Assembly (NCBI GenBank): GCA_903873975.1
Contig: CAIQQN010000235.1
Location: forward strand, 1-36,008
Length of the DNA stretch: 36,008 bases
Source of the DNA: an uncultured Anaerolineales bacterium
Lineage (GTDB): Bacteria; Chloroflexota; Anaerolineae; Anaerolineales; Villigracilaceae
Direction of reading: 5' to 3'
Positions 8,041 through 15,700 of this stretch are shown here, piece after piece; position 1 is the first letter of the stretch, and each line of letters opens with the position of its first letter. The notes under the pieces were generated by a model. The model made no database searches and was not told the DNA's origin. It saw only the letters and a program-made list of their open reading frames with translations. The translations under genes and the position numbers were made by a program.

Positions 8041-8418
8041 CTATGTGAAAATGATCGTGACCAGCCAGCCCCCGGCCATGGAAAGCAGCCCTGCAGAACC
8101 TAGCAGGATCAAGAAGCTGAAACTATCCATCATGTCAATCCATTCTCGTCGCGTCCGCTCGGCCAACGAGTTTGGCATCACGGATTGGATATACCGATAG
8201 GTGGGGTCACGAGCCACATTTAACCCACCGAAAGCCGTGAAACCGCCCAGGACAAAGGCACCGAAGCCAGCGATCATCAGTCCTGTACCATAATGGTTGA
8301 GCGTGCGCCAGCCTCCCACCCAACAGATCAAGGCTGTGATGGTGAAAACCAGCAGATCAATTAATAGGATTTTTCTAGCATAACGCCAGAGCACTGTACG
8401 GACATTTTCAGTCTTCAT
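8041..8418 (-). CDS. Small membrane protein of unknown function
   Basis: A 125-residue protein with a basic N-terminus and three hydrophobic segments (about residues 18-35, 45-65 and 98-122). Between the second and third lies a polar stretch with RDPTYRYIQSVMPNSLAERTRREW, broken here by the final charged residues before the last span. The ATG is preceded by GAGAAAT, a weak ribosome site. It sits 168 nt upstream of the fructosamine-kinase-like gene on the same strand and might be cotranscribed with it. I do not recognise the family. The composition and the absence of internal stops on a full frame support a real gene. Confidence 0.7.
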   Translation of the reverse strand: MKTENVRTVLWRYARKILLIDLLVFTITALICWVGGWRTLNHYGTGLMIAGFGAFVLGGFTAFGGLNVARDPTYRYIQSVMPNSLAERTRREWIDMMDSFSFLILLGSAGLLSMAGGWLVTIIFT

Positions 8419-8557
8419 CGGGATTTCTCATTTCTGGCATAGAGAACACGCCTGGCATTCCGCTTCAATTCGCCCAACCGACAGCGGCAGGGCGGATTGG
8501 CAACTACCATACCCATTATGGCACAAATTCAGACAGAGAGTGCCGCTTTTCACAGGG

Positions 8558-8597
8558 CGGTAGCCCCGTCCGGTGGAGCTTTGTTCAGCGGCTACCG
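8558..8597. repeat. Inverted repeat in the gap upstream of the small membrane protein
   Basis: CGGTAGCC (8558-8565) pairs with GGCTACCG (8590-8597) around a 24-nt loop, with CAGG and CCTG further out. It lies between two minus-strand genes. There is no T-run, so it may be a weak terminator or a decayed repeat. Confidence 0.35.
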
Positions 8598-8629
8598 GAA
8601 AGCCGTCCTGTTTTCTTGAGGGGTTCGTC

Positions 8630-9376
8630 CTACTCGATCAAAGTGCTCTGTTCAATATTTATCATGCGCGCGTAAAGGATTTGTTCATTGACTTCCAGAC
8701 TATTGATTAGGCTCAAGGTTCTGACGATACCATTGCCAATAAATTCGCCTGAGATCTCCCCATATTCAACTTCCAGCATGATATTGTCAGCCCGAACATC
8801 GTTGGATACACTTCCGGGATCCTGCCAGGTCCCGAACGCGCTCAACTCGGTCGTCGCTTTCATGAAGTCCAGCGTGTCTGCCTTCTGCCTGGGTAAAGTA
8901 AGCGTAAGCATTTCCTGTTCGATCCGGTCAAGTTTGGTGTTGGTGGTCTCATCCCCAAACAATAGACCGAACAAAAAATCTTTGGCAAGCGTCAGAAGTT
9001 CATTTCCTCGTTCGGTACGGAAATGGTCTGTGATCAGATCGGTGCCTTTGGCAGGAGCGGTTTCCACCAGGTAGTTTTCTGTAATAAGTTTGGATCGGTC
9101 GTAATCTTTGTAAGTTTCCAGGAATGCGATTAGTTTCTCGCGATTTAGATTGATTGAACGGAGACGCTGAACCCGTTCTGCCCGCTTTAGGGCTTTCCTC
9201 TCCTGGACTATTTTTCGATCCATCTCTTCCAGGCTATGGGCATCCAGTGTTAGGCGAATGATTTGATCGATGAGCCATTCTTTGTCCTGCGTCAGGAGAT
9301 AACTGCGTAACTTTTCTTCAAACTGTGGTACAAGTTCCCGGTTTACCTGCCGGACGATTGCCTGTATGGTAGTCAT
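8630..9376 (-). CDS. Hypothetical protein, helical N-terminal half
   Basis: A 248-residue soluble protein that I do not recognise. The N-terminal 100 residues are strongly charged and look helical (EEMDRKIVQERKALKRAERV may form a coiled coil). The middle contains LAKDFLFGLLFGDE, the only hydrophobic patch. The C-terminal 80 residues (from about LDFMKATTELSAFGTWQDPG) look like a beta-rich domain ending in an acidic tail. There is no signal peptide and no membrane span. An excellent AGGAGGT lies 8 nt before the ATG, so expression is likely. The genes on either side have unrelated functions, so context gives no clue. Base composition is more A/T-rich than in the HDAC gene beside it. Confidence 0.75.
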   Translation of the reverse strand: MTTIQAIVRQVNRELVPQFEEKLRSYLLTQDKEWLIDQIIRLTLDAHSLEEMDRKIVQERKALKRAERVQRLRSINLNREKLIAFLETYKDYDRSKLITENYLVETAPAKGTDLITDHFRTERGNELLTLAKDFLFGLLFGDETTNTKLDRIEQEMLTLTLPRQKADTLDFMKATTELSAFGTWQDPGSVSNDVRADNIMLEVEYGEISGEFIGNGIVRTLSLINSLEVNEQILYARMINIEQSTLIE

Positions 9377-9451
9377 GAGTGAAACCTCCTATAATTGAGT
9401 TGCTTGGGATAACATTACACGGGAAAATGAACTGCAACACTCGTCTATCCC

Positions 9452-10459
9452 TCAACCGATCCAGGCGCGTACTTCATCCAGCCGCCTCTGGATATCCGGC
9501 TCCGTGAAGGGACTGGGGTCTTGCGGGTTGAACGCCGTCCCGGTCAGCGCGGCCAGGACAGCCTCCACGCCTGAGGCAATGTTCTTGGGGTTGTAACCGC
9601 CCTCTAGCACAAAGACGATTTTCCCGTCGCAGTATTGCCCGGCCAGTTCCACCAGACGCCGCGCATACGCGTAATACCCGGCTGAGGAGAGCCCCAATTC
9701 GGCCAGCGGATCGTCCCAGGCGCTGTCGAACCCGGCGGAGACGAACATCATCTCCGGCTCGAAACGCTCGACCAGTGGCGCCAGGATCTCCTCAGCGATC
9801 CTGGCAAAGGCCGCATCTCCGGCGCGGGCGGGCAGCGGCATGTTGACGATGCGGCCGCGCGCCTGCGGGGCATCCTCGATAAAGCCGGTGCGAAACGGAT
9901 AGATATTTTCCTGCTGGGTGGAGAGATAAGCGACCCGCTGCTCGTCCAGGAAGACTGTCTGGGTGCCGTTCCCGTGATGGACGTCGAAGTCCACGATCAG
10001 GGCTTTCCCGATGCCACGTGTCAAGGCATGGCGCACTGTAATGGCGATGTTGTTGAGCAGGCAGAAGCCCATGGAGGCTTCCGGCTCGGCGTGGTGCCCC
10101 GGCGGGCGGACGATGGCAAAGGCATTTTGTGCCCGGCCATCCAGCACTGCCCGCGTGCAGTCCAGTGTTGCCCCGGCGGCCAGGAAGGCGTCCGCGTAAG
10201 TGCTCGGTGTGACAAACGTGGGGGCGTAGTCAGTGATGCCCGGTCCCTGGCGGCAGGCGGCTTCGAAGTCCCTCAGCATCCGCTCGGAGTGGACGGCGGT
10301 CACAAATTCGCGCCGCGCGGGTTGCGGCTCCAGAAAGTGGACCGCGGCAGCGTAAGGTTTGGACTCCCATCCGCCCAGATACTGGAAACGCGCGGGAGTT
10401 TCTTCGTGACCCGGGTAAATGTGTCCGGGCGAGAGCACTAGCGCACAAGCGGTAGTCAT
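9452..10459 (-). CDS. Histone-deacetylase-family amidohydrolase
   Basis: A 335-residue zinc enzyme of the histone deacetylase/acetoin-utilization/acetylpolyamine amidohydrolase superfamily. It removes acetyl groups from amines such as acetyl-lysine or acetylpolyamines. All active-site elements are present: RPPGHHAEP with the paired histidines H122/H123, zinc ligands D159 and H161 in DFDVHHGNGTQ, third ligand D245 in SAGFDSAWDDP, and the catalytic tyrosine Y289 in LEGGYN. The length and the LLNNIAI motif match class II-like bacterial enzymes. ATG 10459 overlaps the stop of the upstream CYTH gene by 4 nt (ATGA) and has GGAAGGGAA before it, so the two are cotranscribed. Bacterial members act on varied substrates; this one's is unknown. 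Confidence 0.93.
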   Translation of the reverse strand: MTTACALVLSPGHIYPGHEETPARFQYLGGWESKPYAAAVHFLEPQPARREFVTAVHSERMLRDFEAACRQGPGITDYAPTFVTPSTYADAFLAAGATLDCTRAVLDGRAQNAFAIVRPPGHHAEPEASMGFCLLNNIAITVRHALTRGIGKALIVDFDVHHGNGTQTVFLDEQRVAYLSTQQENIYPFRTGFIEDAPQARGRIVNMPLPARAGDAAFARIAEEILAPLVERFEPEMMFVSAGFDSAWDDPLAELGLSSAGYYAYARRLVELAGQYCDGKIVFVLEGGYNPKNIASGVEAVLAALTGTAFNPQDPSPFTEPDIQRRLDEVRAWIG

Positions 10460-10977
10460 TTCCCTTCCATCCCTTCCATTAAATCCATATACGCACCCTC
10501 AAGCAGGTCTTCCTCCTGCACATCCAGCCGGGTCATCAGGTCTTGGGCAATGGCCTGGCCTTCCGCGTCGGACTGCTCTGGGCGCAGTACCACTTCCAAT
10601 TCCATGAATTCTCCCAGCCCTTCCACTTCGTCCAGGTGGACGCGGGTTTGGCCCACCAGGTACAGGCTGCGCCTCTTGCGCACAACGCCGCGCACGCCCA
10701 GGGCAGCGGTCAGGGCGGCTTTAAGCGCAGCCGGCTCCGAGCTCTCGGCGATCATGTAATCGGAGCGCTTGGGGCCGGAGGCATCTGTACGTTCGTAATA
10801 GACCAGTTGACCATGGTCTGGAGCAAGTTGGCGCAGTTTCAGGCGCCCCCTGGCGGTATGGAAAAAGGTATCTTCCTGCGCAATCACCTGGGCGGGGGTG
10901 TCGCTGAGAGCTTCTGCACGTTGACGCAGGTCAGCAAAGTTCCTGGCGCGCGCTTTGATTTCTATGTTTGCGGGCAT
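10456..10977 (-). CDS. CYTH-domain protein (class IV adenylate cyclase/triphosphatase-like)
   Basis: A 173-residue protein of the CYTH superfamily, a triphosphate tunnel fold that includes CyaB adenylate cyclase and thiamine triphosphatase. The N-terminal NIEIKARA motif is the usual opening of CyaB-like proteins. It is followed by alternating basic and acidic strands: RGRLKLRQL, LVYYERTD, RSLYLVGQTRVHLDEVEGLG and FMELEVVL supply the Arg/Lys and Glu residues lining the tunnel. The start is ATG 10977 because similarity begins there; an upstream extension of 26 codons is open but looks non-coding. There is no Shine-Dalgarno sequence, but a TAGAAT box ends exactly 7 nt before the ATG. It overlaps the HDAC gene by 4 nt. 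Cyclase versus phosphatase activity cannot be told from the sequence. Confidence 0.87.
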   Translation of the reverse strand: MPANIEIKARARNFADLRQRAEALSDTPAQVIAQEDTFFHTARGRLKLRQLAPDHGQLVYYERTDASGPKRSDYMIAESSEPAALKAALTAALGVRGVVRKRRSLYLVGQTRVHLDEVEGLGEFMELEVVLRPEQSDAEGQAIAQDLMTRLDVQEEDLLEGAYMDLMEGMEGK

Positions 10978-10984
10978 GGGGCTT

Positions 10985-10990
10985 ATTCTA
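10985..10990 (-). promoter_or_regulatory. Candidate -10 box for leaderless CYTH-HDAC transcript
   Basis: The minus strand reads TAGAAT and ends 7 nt before ATG 10977, which puts the predicted transcription start at or next to the start codon. No convincing -35 box is seen. Confidence 0.4.
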
Positions 10991-11182
10991 CTACTTTGGA
11001 TAAGAAAACAGCGTGGTCTTTGGCAACTGCGAGTCGACGCAGTGAAACGGGCCATAGTCCAGCCAAACTGGTGTCCAATAACAGGTTATATTCCTGCCCA
11101 TGCTATATATGGAGGATATATCATCCACATTTTTCTTAAACTCGCCCAACTTTGATGTTACAGTCGTTTGCTGCCAGATATG

Positions 11183-11211
11183 TTGTCAGAACACAATATC
11201 GGTGTGATAAT
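11183..11211 (+). promoter_or_regulatory. Sigma-70 promoter of the MFP-like lipoprotein gene
   Basis: TTGTCA (11183-11188), a 17-nt spacer and GATAAT (11206-11211), preceded by TGT as an extended -10. The predicted start is near 11218, about 26 nt before the ATG. The rest of the 266-nt gap from 10978 holds only the leaderless box of the divergent gene and an A/T-rich stretch near 11102-11126. Confidence 0.7.
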
Positions 11212-11243
11212 GCCTGTGCAAATATCAAAGTGGAGTCTCATAC

Positions 11244-12422
11244 ATGCATGGAAATCGGATTCTTTTATTGATGATTGTGATCGCAATCTTGATGGCGTTT
11301 TCTCTGATTGGATGTACAGGTGCAGCCAGCGGAAATGGCTCAACCCCAACTGCCAGCCCGACCCTTGTACTCCAGGATACGACCGTGAGCGCCCAGGGTG
11401 AAGTGGTCCCCGAGAAATGGGCCAGCCTCGCCTTTACCAGTGGTGGATCTGACCTGAATATTCGGGTAAGCGTTGGAAATTCCGTCAAATTGGGTGAACT
11501 CCTTGCCTCTGTCAATGACTTGGCACAGAAAGCTGCCGTCTCAAATGCCAACGCTGCATTAAGCAGTGCCCAGGCCAATCTGAAACGCTTGCAGGACCTC
11601 AAAGCCAGTGATAGCGACATATCCGTCACCCAGAAAGCCGTGGATGCAGCCCAGGCCAGCCTGGATGCAGCCCAGGAAAGCCTGGATGAAACTGAACTAA
11701 AGGCTCCCTTTGACGGGGTGATCGTTAACATCTTTCTGCAGGATTTTGAAATCGCCCCGCCCGGCCAACCGGTTATTCAGTTGGCTGACTTGACTTCACT
11801 GGTAGTCCAAACAACCGATCTGGGCGAAGTGGATTTTGCCCGGGTTCAGATCAATGATCCGGTCACGGTTGTTTTTGATGCGCTCCCAGATGTCACCGGG
11901 ACAGGCAGAGTGACCCGGACTGCTTTACATCCCGAGACAGGTGCGGGTACATATTACACGGTCACCATCAAGCTGGACGAGATCCCTGAAAACCTGCGCT
12001 GGGGGATGAGTTCCTTTGTTGAGATCAAAACCGTCGCGAATACGCCGGAGGCTGCATTGGTTTCTATTACACCATCCACGCAGACCTCGGTTCCTCCAAC
12101 GCGGACTCTGAACTGGGGCTACCCCACCGCCACTCTTACACTCACCCCTACATTCATTCCCTCCAAAACACCCCGGCCTCATATACCACCGTCTGCCGCC
12201 ACATCAACCAGCGGTGGTGGGTACCAGGTGCCAGCCTCACCAACAGCCACATGGACCCCCACTACCACACCCCAGCCGACTGCTACCTTCACACTCTCGC
12301 CGCCGACTGCCACCTTCACCCCCACAGAAACACCTCAACCTCTCGGCTCGCCAACGGCTACAAGAACCCACCCACCAATAGGTGGATCTACTTCTACAGC
12401 TACAGCCACCCCCACGCCCTGA
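11244..12422 (+). CDS. Membrane-fusion-protein-like (HlyD/RND adaptor) lipoprotein with Thr/Pro-rich tail
   Basis: A 392-residue secreted lipoprotein. The signal peptide ends in the lipobox LIGC (C24). Residues about 45-270 match periplasmic adaptor proteins. They comprise a lipoyl-like half, an alanine-rich helical hairpin rich in Gln and Asp (about 95-150), the second lipoyl half LKAPFDGVIVNIF, then the beta-barrel region including DLGEVDFARV and a GMSSFVEI end. After about residue 275 the protein becomes a 115-residue Thr/Pro/Ser tail with repeated TATxTPT units, unlike classical adaptors, which end with the membrane-proximal domain. GTGGAG precedes the ATG at 8 nt and a good promoter lies upstream. 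No transporter partner is encoded beside it. Confidence 0.85.
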   Translation: MHGNRILLLMIVIAILMAFSLIGCTGAASGNGSTPTASPTLVLQDTTVSAQGEVVPEKWASLAFTSGGSDLNIRVSVGNSVKLGELLASVNDLAQKAAVSNANAALSSAQANLKRLQDLKASDSDISVTQKAVDAAQASLDAAQESLDETELKAPFDGVIVNIFLQDFEIAPPGQPVIQLADLTSLVVQTTDLGEVDFARVQINDPVTVVFDALPDVTGTGRVTRTALHPETGAGTYYTVTIKLDEIPENLRWGMSSFVEIKTVANTPEAALVSITPSTQTSVPPTRTLNWGYPTATLTLTPTFIPSKTPRPHIPPSAATSTSGGGYQVPASPTATWTPTTTPQPTATFTLSPPTATFTPTETPQPLGSPTATRTHPPIGGSTSTATATPTP

Positions 12423-12521
12423 TAGCCTTGGATATCCTGAACTCGCCTCCAAGACCATTTTCGGGGTATTAGGGGCACACAAAGGATGTAATGTTGGGAT
12501 AGCTTGGCAGGCTTTGCCCTG

Positions 12522-12893
12522 CTATTCTATCGGCACTATTATCGTATTAGCAATTTGCAGGCCGAGGGCAGCTAATAAAGCTGTCCCAAAGAGGGGGATC
12601 AGGCAGGCGCCGATCAAACCGAGTACACCCAGAACGATCCCGGCGATGGCCAATCCTTTGCCTTTCTGCATACTGCCTTCCCGTTTGACCTGAACAAGTC
12701 CCACCATGCCGGTAGCCAGCGCGCCCAGACTGAACATTCCACTGGCGGCTCCACACACAAATGGTACGGCCGGGATCACGACCACTAACAGGCAGATGCA
12801 ATTGCTCAGGAAAGCCAGCCCGCCATTAATGGGTGACAGGATGGCATAGAGATTTGTTTTGGTCGACTGAATGGAAACAGGATTGGATTGCAT
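12522..12893 (-). CDS. Small DUF4190-like membrane protein
   Basis: A 123-residue protein with a polar N-terminus and three or four hydrophobic segments. The pattern is a Gly/Ala-rich span (SGMFSLGALATGMVGL), the short basic loop VKREGSMQKGKGLA, then AIAGIVLGVLGLIGACLIP. It is typical of DUF4190-type proteins, which have no known biochemical role. A strong AAGGAGGAA stands 7 nt before the ATG. It lies 34 nt beyond the stop of the beta-propeller lipoprotein gene's upstream neighbour region, that is, just downstream of that gene's 3' end on the same strand order, and is probably an independent unit. The assignment to DUF4190 rests on pattern only. Confidence 0.7.
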   Translation of the reverse strand: MQSNPVSIQSTKTNLYAILSPINGGLAFLSNCICLLVVVIPAVPFVCGAASGMFSLGALATGMVGLVQVKREGSMQKGKGLAIAGIVLGVLGLIGACLIPLFGTALLAALGLQIANTIIVPIE

Positions 12894-12927
12894 GCAAGTT
12901 CCTCCTTGAATAATTGAGATTGGGTGG

Positions 12928-14394
12928 TTAGTCCTTTAGTTTATAGGCCGTGAGATAGACCCTGCCTTCCTTGCCGTCACACAGGAATAAGAAACTGCCA
13001 TCACTTGTCACAGCAATTCCGCCCGGATCAAAGAAAGTGCCCTCCGGCCATTCCGTATCGGCTGCGTTGGTCAGTTTGCCGAGAAGCCTTTCCAGGCCGC
13101 CCTGGCGATCAAGCACATAGATGGCAGCACCACGGTCGCTTGAATTCACGCTGACGTAAATATTGCCGGTAGCATCTAAGGTAATTCCGCGTGGGGTGGT
13201 ATGTGCCAGCGTCTCCGCTCCCAGCCGGTCGAGTACCTGGCCGGATTCAGGGTCGATTTTCAGGATGGTGGCATTGGTTTGGTCAACCACGTAGAGCAGG
13301 TTATCCTCGCTAAAGTCCATATCCTTGAAGACGCCGCCTTCCAGCGAAAAAAAGTGGATGAACCGGCCATCGTTACCATCGAAGACCTGGATTTGGGTGC
13401 CGCTGGCGTTCTCATTCAGGATGTAGAAATTGTTGGTATACGGGCTGACCTCCAGCGCCAGAGGGCTGTGCGGGCCAAAATCTCCATCACCTGCGCCTTG
13501 CCTGCCAAAGCTGCCCAGGCGCTCACCCCCTGGCGATGTGACGTACACCTGGTTAAGCGTTGGGTCAGCCAGGAGCAGGTTGCCATACAGGTCCATCTTG
13601 ACATCCGCGATCAGGGACCCTTCGCCGGGGGGAAAATTATCGAGCCCGTTGCCCTCCCAGTCGAAAATATAGACTCCCCCCTGGCCGGCGGCCAGGTAAA
13701 CATCGCCGAGTGGGTCCACGTCCATCAAGCCAGGCGAGGTATTGCCGGGGACAGGAATGCGCCAGAAAACGGGAATGTTGGTCAGGGATGCTGCCCTGCC
13801 CACCAGTTCGACGGCATCTATATAAGTGGGATTTTCGGACGCGGCAACCAGGATAAGTATGGTGTCCACCGCGAAATCTACTTCCACCGGAATGGTAAGC
13901 GTCTCGGGACATTTCCCCCCCGTGGGTTGCTCGCCGCTATAGATTACTCGAGCCCCACCCGAACCCTCCACTTGCACGCCGGTGATACCGCCCGGGTTGG
14001 CACTCTGGACGATATTGATTTCAGTTGGGAGCACTGCAGTGCGATAGTGCAATTGGATCCAGGAATCACCGCTTCCGGGTTCAGCGTTCAAGGCGGCCCA
14101 GGCGGTACTTTGCACCACGCACCCGGTCGTATCCGGCGTGCCGGTTGCCTGGCTGGGATTGATATCTTCAGCCGCGGCGGCAGCTTCGCTGGCCCACTGG
14201 CGCTCGAGTGACTCGTCTACTATGAGAGTGAGGCTTGGCAGCGGGGTGGAGGTTGGCAACAGGGTGAAATTCTCTCCTGAGGTGGGAGACAGGGTCGAGG
14301 TTGGCTTTGGTCCGGCGGTAGGGGAAGTTGGCGTGTTGCAGGCCAGGGCGGTCAGGAGCAGGATCGAAGCGGGAATGATCCATACGGGTTTCAT
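12928..14394 (-). CDS. Lipoprotein with discoidin-like domain fused to NHL-type beta-propeller
   Basis: A 488-residue exported lipoprotein. The signal peptide ends at ALAC (C19), followed by a Thr/Pro/Ser linker to about residue 58. Residues 65-200 form a discoidin-like beta domain closely related to the whole of the next upstream lipoprotein, including QATGxPD, AWAA, WIQLHY, TEINIV and AVEL, with cysteines C92 and C162 at matching places. From about residue 210 onward NHL/SMP-30-like blades repeat (DPLGDVYLAAGQGGVYIFD, DLYGNLLLADPTLNQVYV, DATGNIYVS), giving an approximately six-bladed propeller. ATG 14394 is chosen because AAAGGA precedes it at 8 nt and it gives a clean signal peptide; the frame is open eight codons further. 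It may bind surface glycans or proteins. Confidence 0.85.
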   Translation of the reverse strand: MKPVWIIPASILLLTALACNTPTSPTAGPKPTSTLSPTSGENFTLLPTSTPLPSLTLIVDESLERQWASEAAAAAEDINPSQATGTPDTTGCVVQSTAWAALNAEPGSGDSWIQLHYRTAVLPTEINIVQSANPGGITGVQVEGSGGARVIYSGEQPTGGKCPETLTIPVEVDFAVDTILILVAASENPTYIDAVELVGRAASLTNIPVFWRIPVPGNTSPGLMDVDPLGDVYLAAGQGGVYIFDWEGNGLDNFPPGEGSLIADVKMDLYGNLLLADPTLNQVYVTSPGGERLGSFGRQGAGDGDFGPHSPLALEVSPYTNNFYILNENASGTQIQVFDGNDGRFIHFFSLEGGVFKDMDFSEDNLLYVVDQTNATILKIDPESGQVLDRLGAETLAHTTPRGITLDATGNIYVSVNSSDRGAAIYVLDRQGGLERLLGKLTNAADTEWPEGTFFDPGGIAVTSDGSFLFLCDGKEGRVYLTAYKLKD

Positions 14395-14463
14395 GTCTTT
14401 TATCCTTTCGAGAAACAAGTCCGTCGCCAGGGACCACCATTCTCGTTTTTAGTGATTGCTTTC

Positions 14464-14495
14464 GAATAAAAGGGCGCTCTTCACGCCCTTTATTC
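14464..14495 (-). terminator. Probable terminator after the discoidin-like lipoprotein gene
   Basis: GAATAAAAGGGCG pairs with CGCCCTTTATTC (one bulged A, 7-nt loop). On the minus strand the descending arm carries a TTTTATT run. It lies about 64 nt after the stop of the 190-residue lipoprotein gene, so that gene and the propeller gene are separate units. Confidence 0.7.
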
Positions 14496-14558
14496 TTTGT
14501 GTTCCTTTCCTCTCCACATCTGGGAGTCCGTTGACGAGGTTGTATTTTCTGGACAGCG

Positions 14559-15131
14559 TTATCTCAATGTGCCGGTCAACTGGACTGCGTCGATTTCGCT
14601 CCAGTCGTTGAGCGTAGTCTGGTCGATGGTGATAATAACGCCGCTTACCAGGTAGGTTGTCTTCGGGAAGGAAACTGTCACTTTGTCCGGGCAGTCCATC
14701 GGTGTCGGATGGCCTGTGTACACCGTGTGGGTACTGCCATTGGGTTCGATCAGTTCGACAGCGGTCACATAGTCCGGATTATAGGTAATGTAGATGACCA
14801 CTTCTGTGGCATAGACGGGTGTGGTGTAACCCAATTGGAGCCACTCAACTGTGTCGGTAGACGACGCTGCCCATGCTCCTGCGTTATCTCCACATTCGGG
14901 TACATCCGGTGCGCCGGTGGCTTGGGTGGCGATCCAGCCGCTCACGCCGAATTCCGAACTGGCTGTGGCTGTAGCCGCCCATTGGTTGACTGCCTCGTTT
15001 GATACGGTCGGCGCGGGTGGTACGTTTGGTACGGACGTTGCAGGCACTGGGGTCGAGCTGGTACCACACGCCAGGCTGGCCAAAACCAGCACAAGGACTG
15101 CGCTGATTAGTCTAATAGTATTAGGTTTCAT
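14559..15131 (-). CDS. Discoidin-like domain lipoprotein
   Basis: A 190-residue exported lipoprotein consisting of a signal peptide ending in LASLAC (C22), a short Thr/Pro/Val linker, and one beta-rich domain (about 45-190). The domain is related to the N-terminal part of the propeller lipoprotein 165 nt downstream and shares QWAA, QATGAPD, AWAA, WLQLGY, ATEVVI and the AVEL strand. Cysteines C80 and C147 correspond to C92 and C162 there, so a conserved disulfide is likely. Discoidin-type domains bind sugars or surfaces. AGGAGGAA precedes the ATG by 6-7 nt. A TATAAT box and a 15-bp palindrome lie upstream. A paralogous pair by duplication is the simplest explanation. Confidence 0.85.
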   Translation of the reverse strand: MKPNTIRLISAVLVLVLASLACGTSSTPVPATSVPNVPPAPTVSNEAVNQWAATATASSEFGVSGWIATQATGAPDVPECGDNAGAWAASSTDTVEWLQLGYTTPVYATEVVIYITYNPDYVTAVELIEPNGSTHTVYTGHPTPMDCPDKVTVSFPKTTYLVSGVIITIDQTTLNDWSEIDAVQLTGTLR

Positions 15132-15164
15132 TTTTTCTTCCTCCTGAAGGTGAACAAGGTTGGT

Positions 15165-15194
15165 ATTATAGAGACGCGATGATCTCTTTGATCA
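15165..15194 (-). promoter_or_regulatory. -10 box with adjacent operator-like palindrome upstream of the discoidin-like lipoprotein gene
   Basis: The minus strand has TATAAT (15165-15170). A perfect palindrome TGATC-aaaga-GATCA (15180-15194) covers the position where a -35 box would be. The -35 hexamer itself is poor, which is typical of promoters needing an activator. Confidence 0.5.
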
Positions 15195-15228
15195 TATATT
15201 ACTGTCTTGATCGTGTAAAAGTTTCGTG

Positions 15229-15465
15229 TTATTTGTCGTGTCCTCCTTTCTTCTTGTGTTTCTCATCATTTTTAGTTTGGGCTTCCCCACTAAACAGGGA
15301 ATATACAGACAGGGTGCGTTCGATGCTTTTAACCAGGCCCGTAGCGGATCGAAAAGGATGAGGCTGCCCCGTGTAAACATCGACCAGCCAGCCGCATAGG
15401 TCTCCGGACGCATCGCGCCAACAGCGCACTACGAAACTAAAATGAGGAATAGGTTGCTCGGCCAT
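15229..15465 (-). CDS. Small conserved-looking hypothetical protein (78 residues)
   Basis: A 78-residue protein whose first 48 residues (FSFVVRCWRD, GDLCGWLVDVYTGQPHPF, LVKSIERTLS) have the strand-strand-helix pattern of short Chloroflexota proteins often found beside BTAD regulators; the tail is polar, lysine-rich and probably disordered. A TATAAT box lies 12 nt before the ATG and GGGGA serves as a weak ribosome site. Two other frames overlap part of this stretch, but only this one gives a plausible protein with a promoter. It is divergent from the BTAD regulator. Family recognition is by pattern only, so the function is unknown. The 235-nt gap to the regulator holds a short G/C-rich inverted repeat near 15562-15580 and the regulator's -10 box. 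Confidence 0.6.
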   Translation of the reverse strand: MAEQPIPHFSFVVRCWRDASGDLCGWLVDVYTGQPHPFRSATGLVKSIERTLSVYSLFSGEAQTKNDEKHKKKGGHDK

Positions 15466-15477
15466 ATTTCTATCCCC

Positions 15478-15483
15478 ATTATA
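15478..15483 (-). promoter_or_regulatory. Candidate -10 box (TATAAT) of the 78-residue protein gene
   Basis: A perfect TATAAT on the minus strand ends 12 nt before ATG 15465, so the leader would be about 5 nt. No clear -35 box. Confidence 0.45.
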
Positions 15484-15681
15484 GAATCCGGCTCTCTTGC
15501 AGGTCTCGTGACTTTGTCGCTAGATCTTCCGGGAAGGCTAAGAGTGCCTAACAACACTGCTACCGCCGCAGTCTCCGGCGGCGAGAACGCTGCCTGGAGC
15601 GGGGTTTTATTAGGGGGATATTGTGGGACGGGTTCCTCGTGAAATACTCCTGAAAAGTACACGCCCGCCTTTCTTGTTTCC

Positions 15682-15690
15682 TGTTAAAAT
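15682..15690 (+). promoter_or_regulatory. Candidate extended -10 box of the BTAD regulator gene
   Basis: TGTTAAAAT matches TG-n-TAtaaT and ends 10 nt before ATG 15701. The gene has no Shine-Dalgarno sequence, so a near-leaderless transcript is possible. Confidence 0.4.
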
Positions 15691-15700
15691 ATGACCAGCC

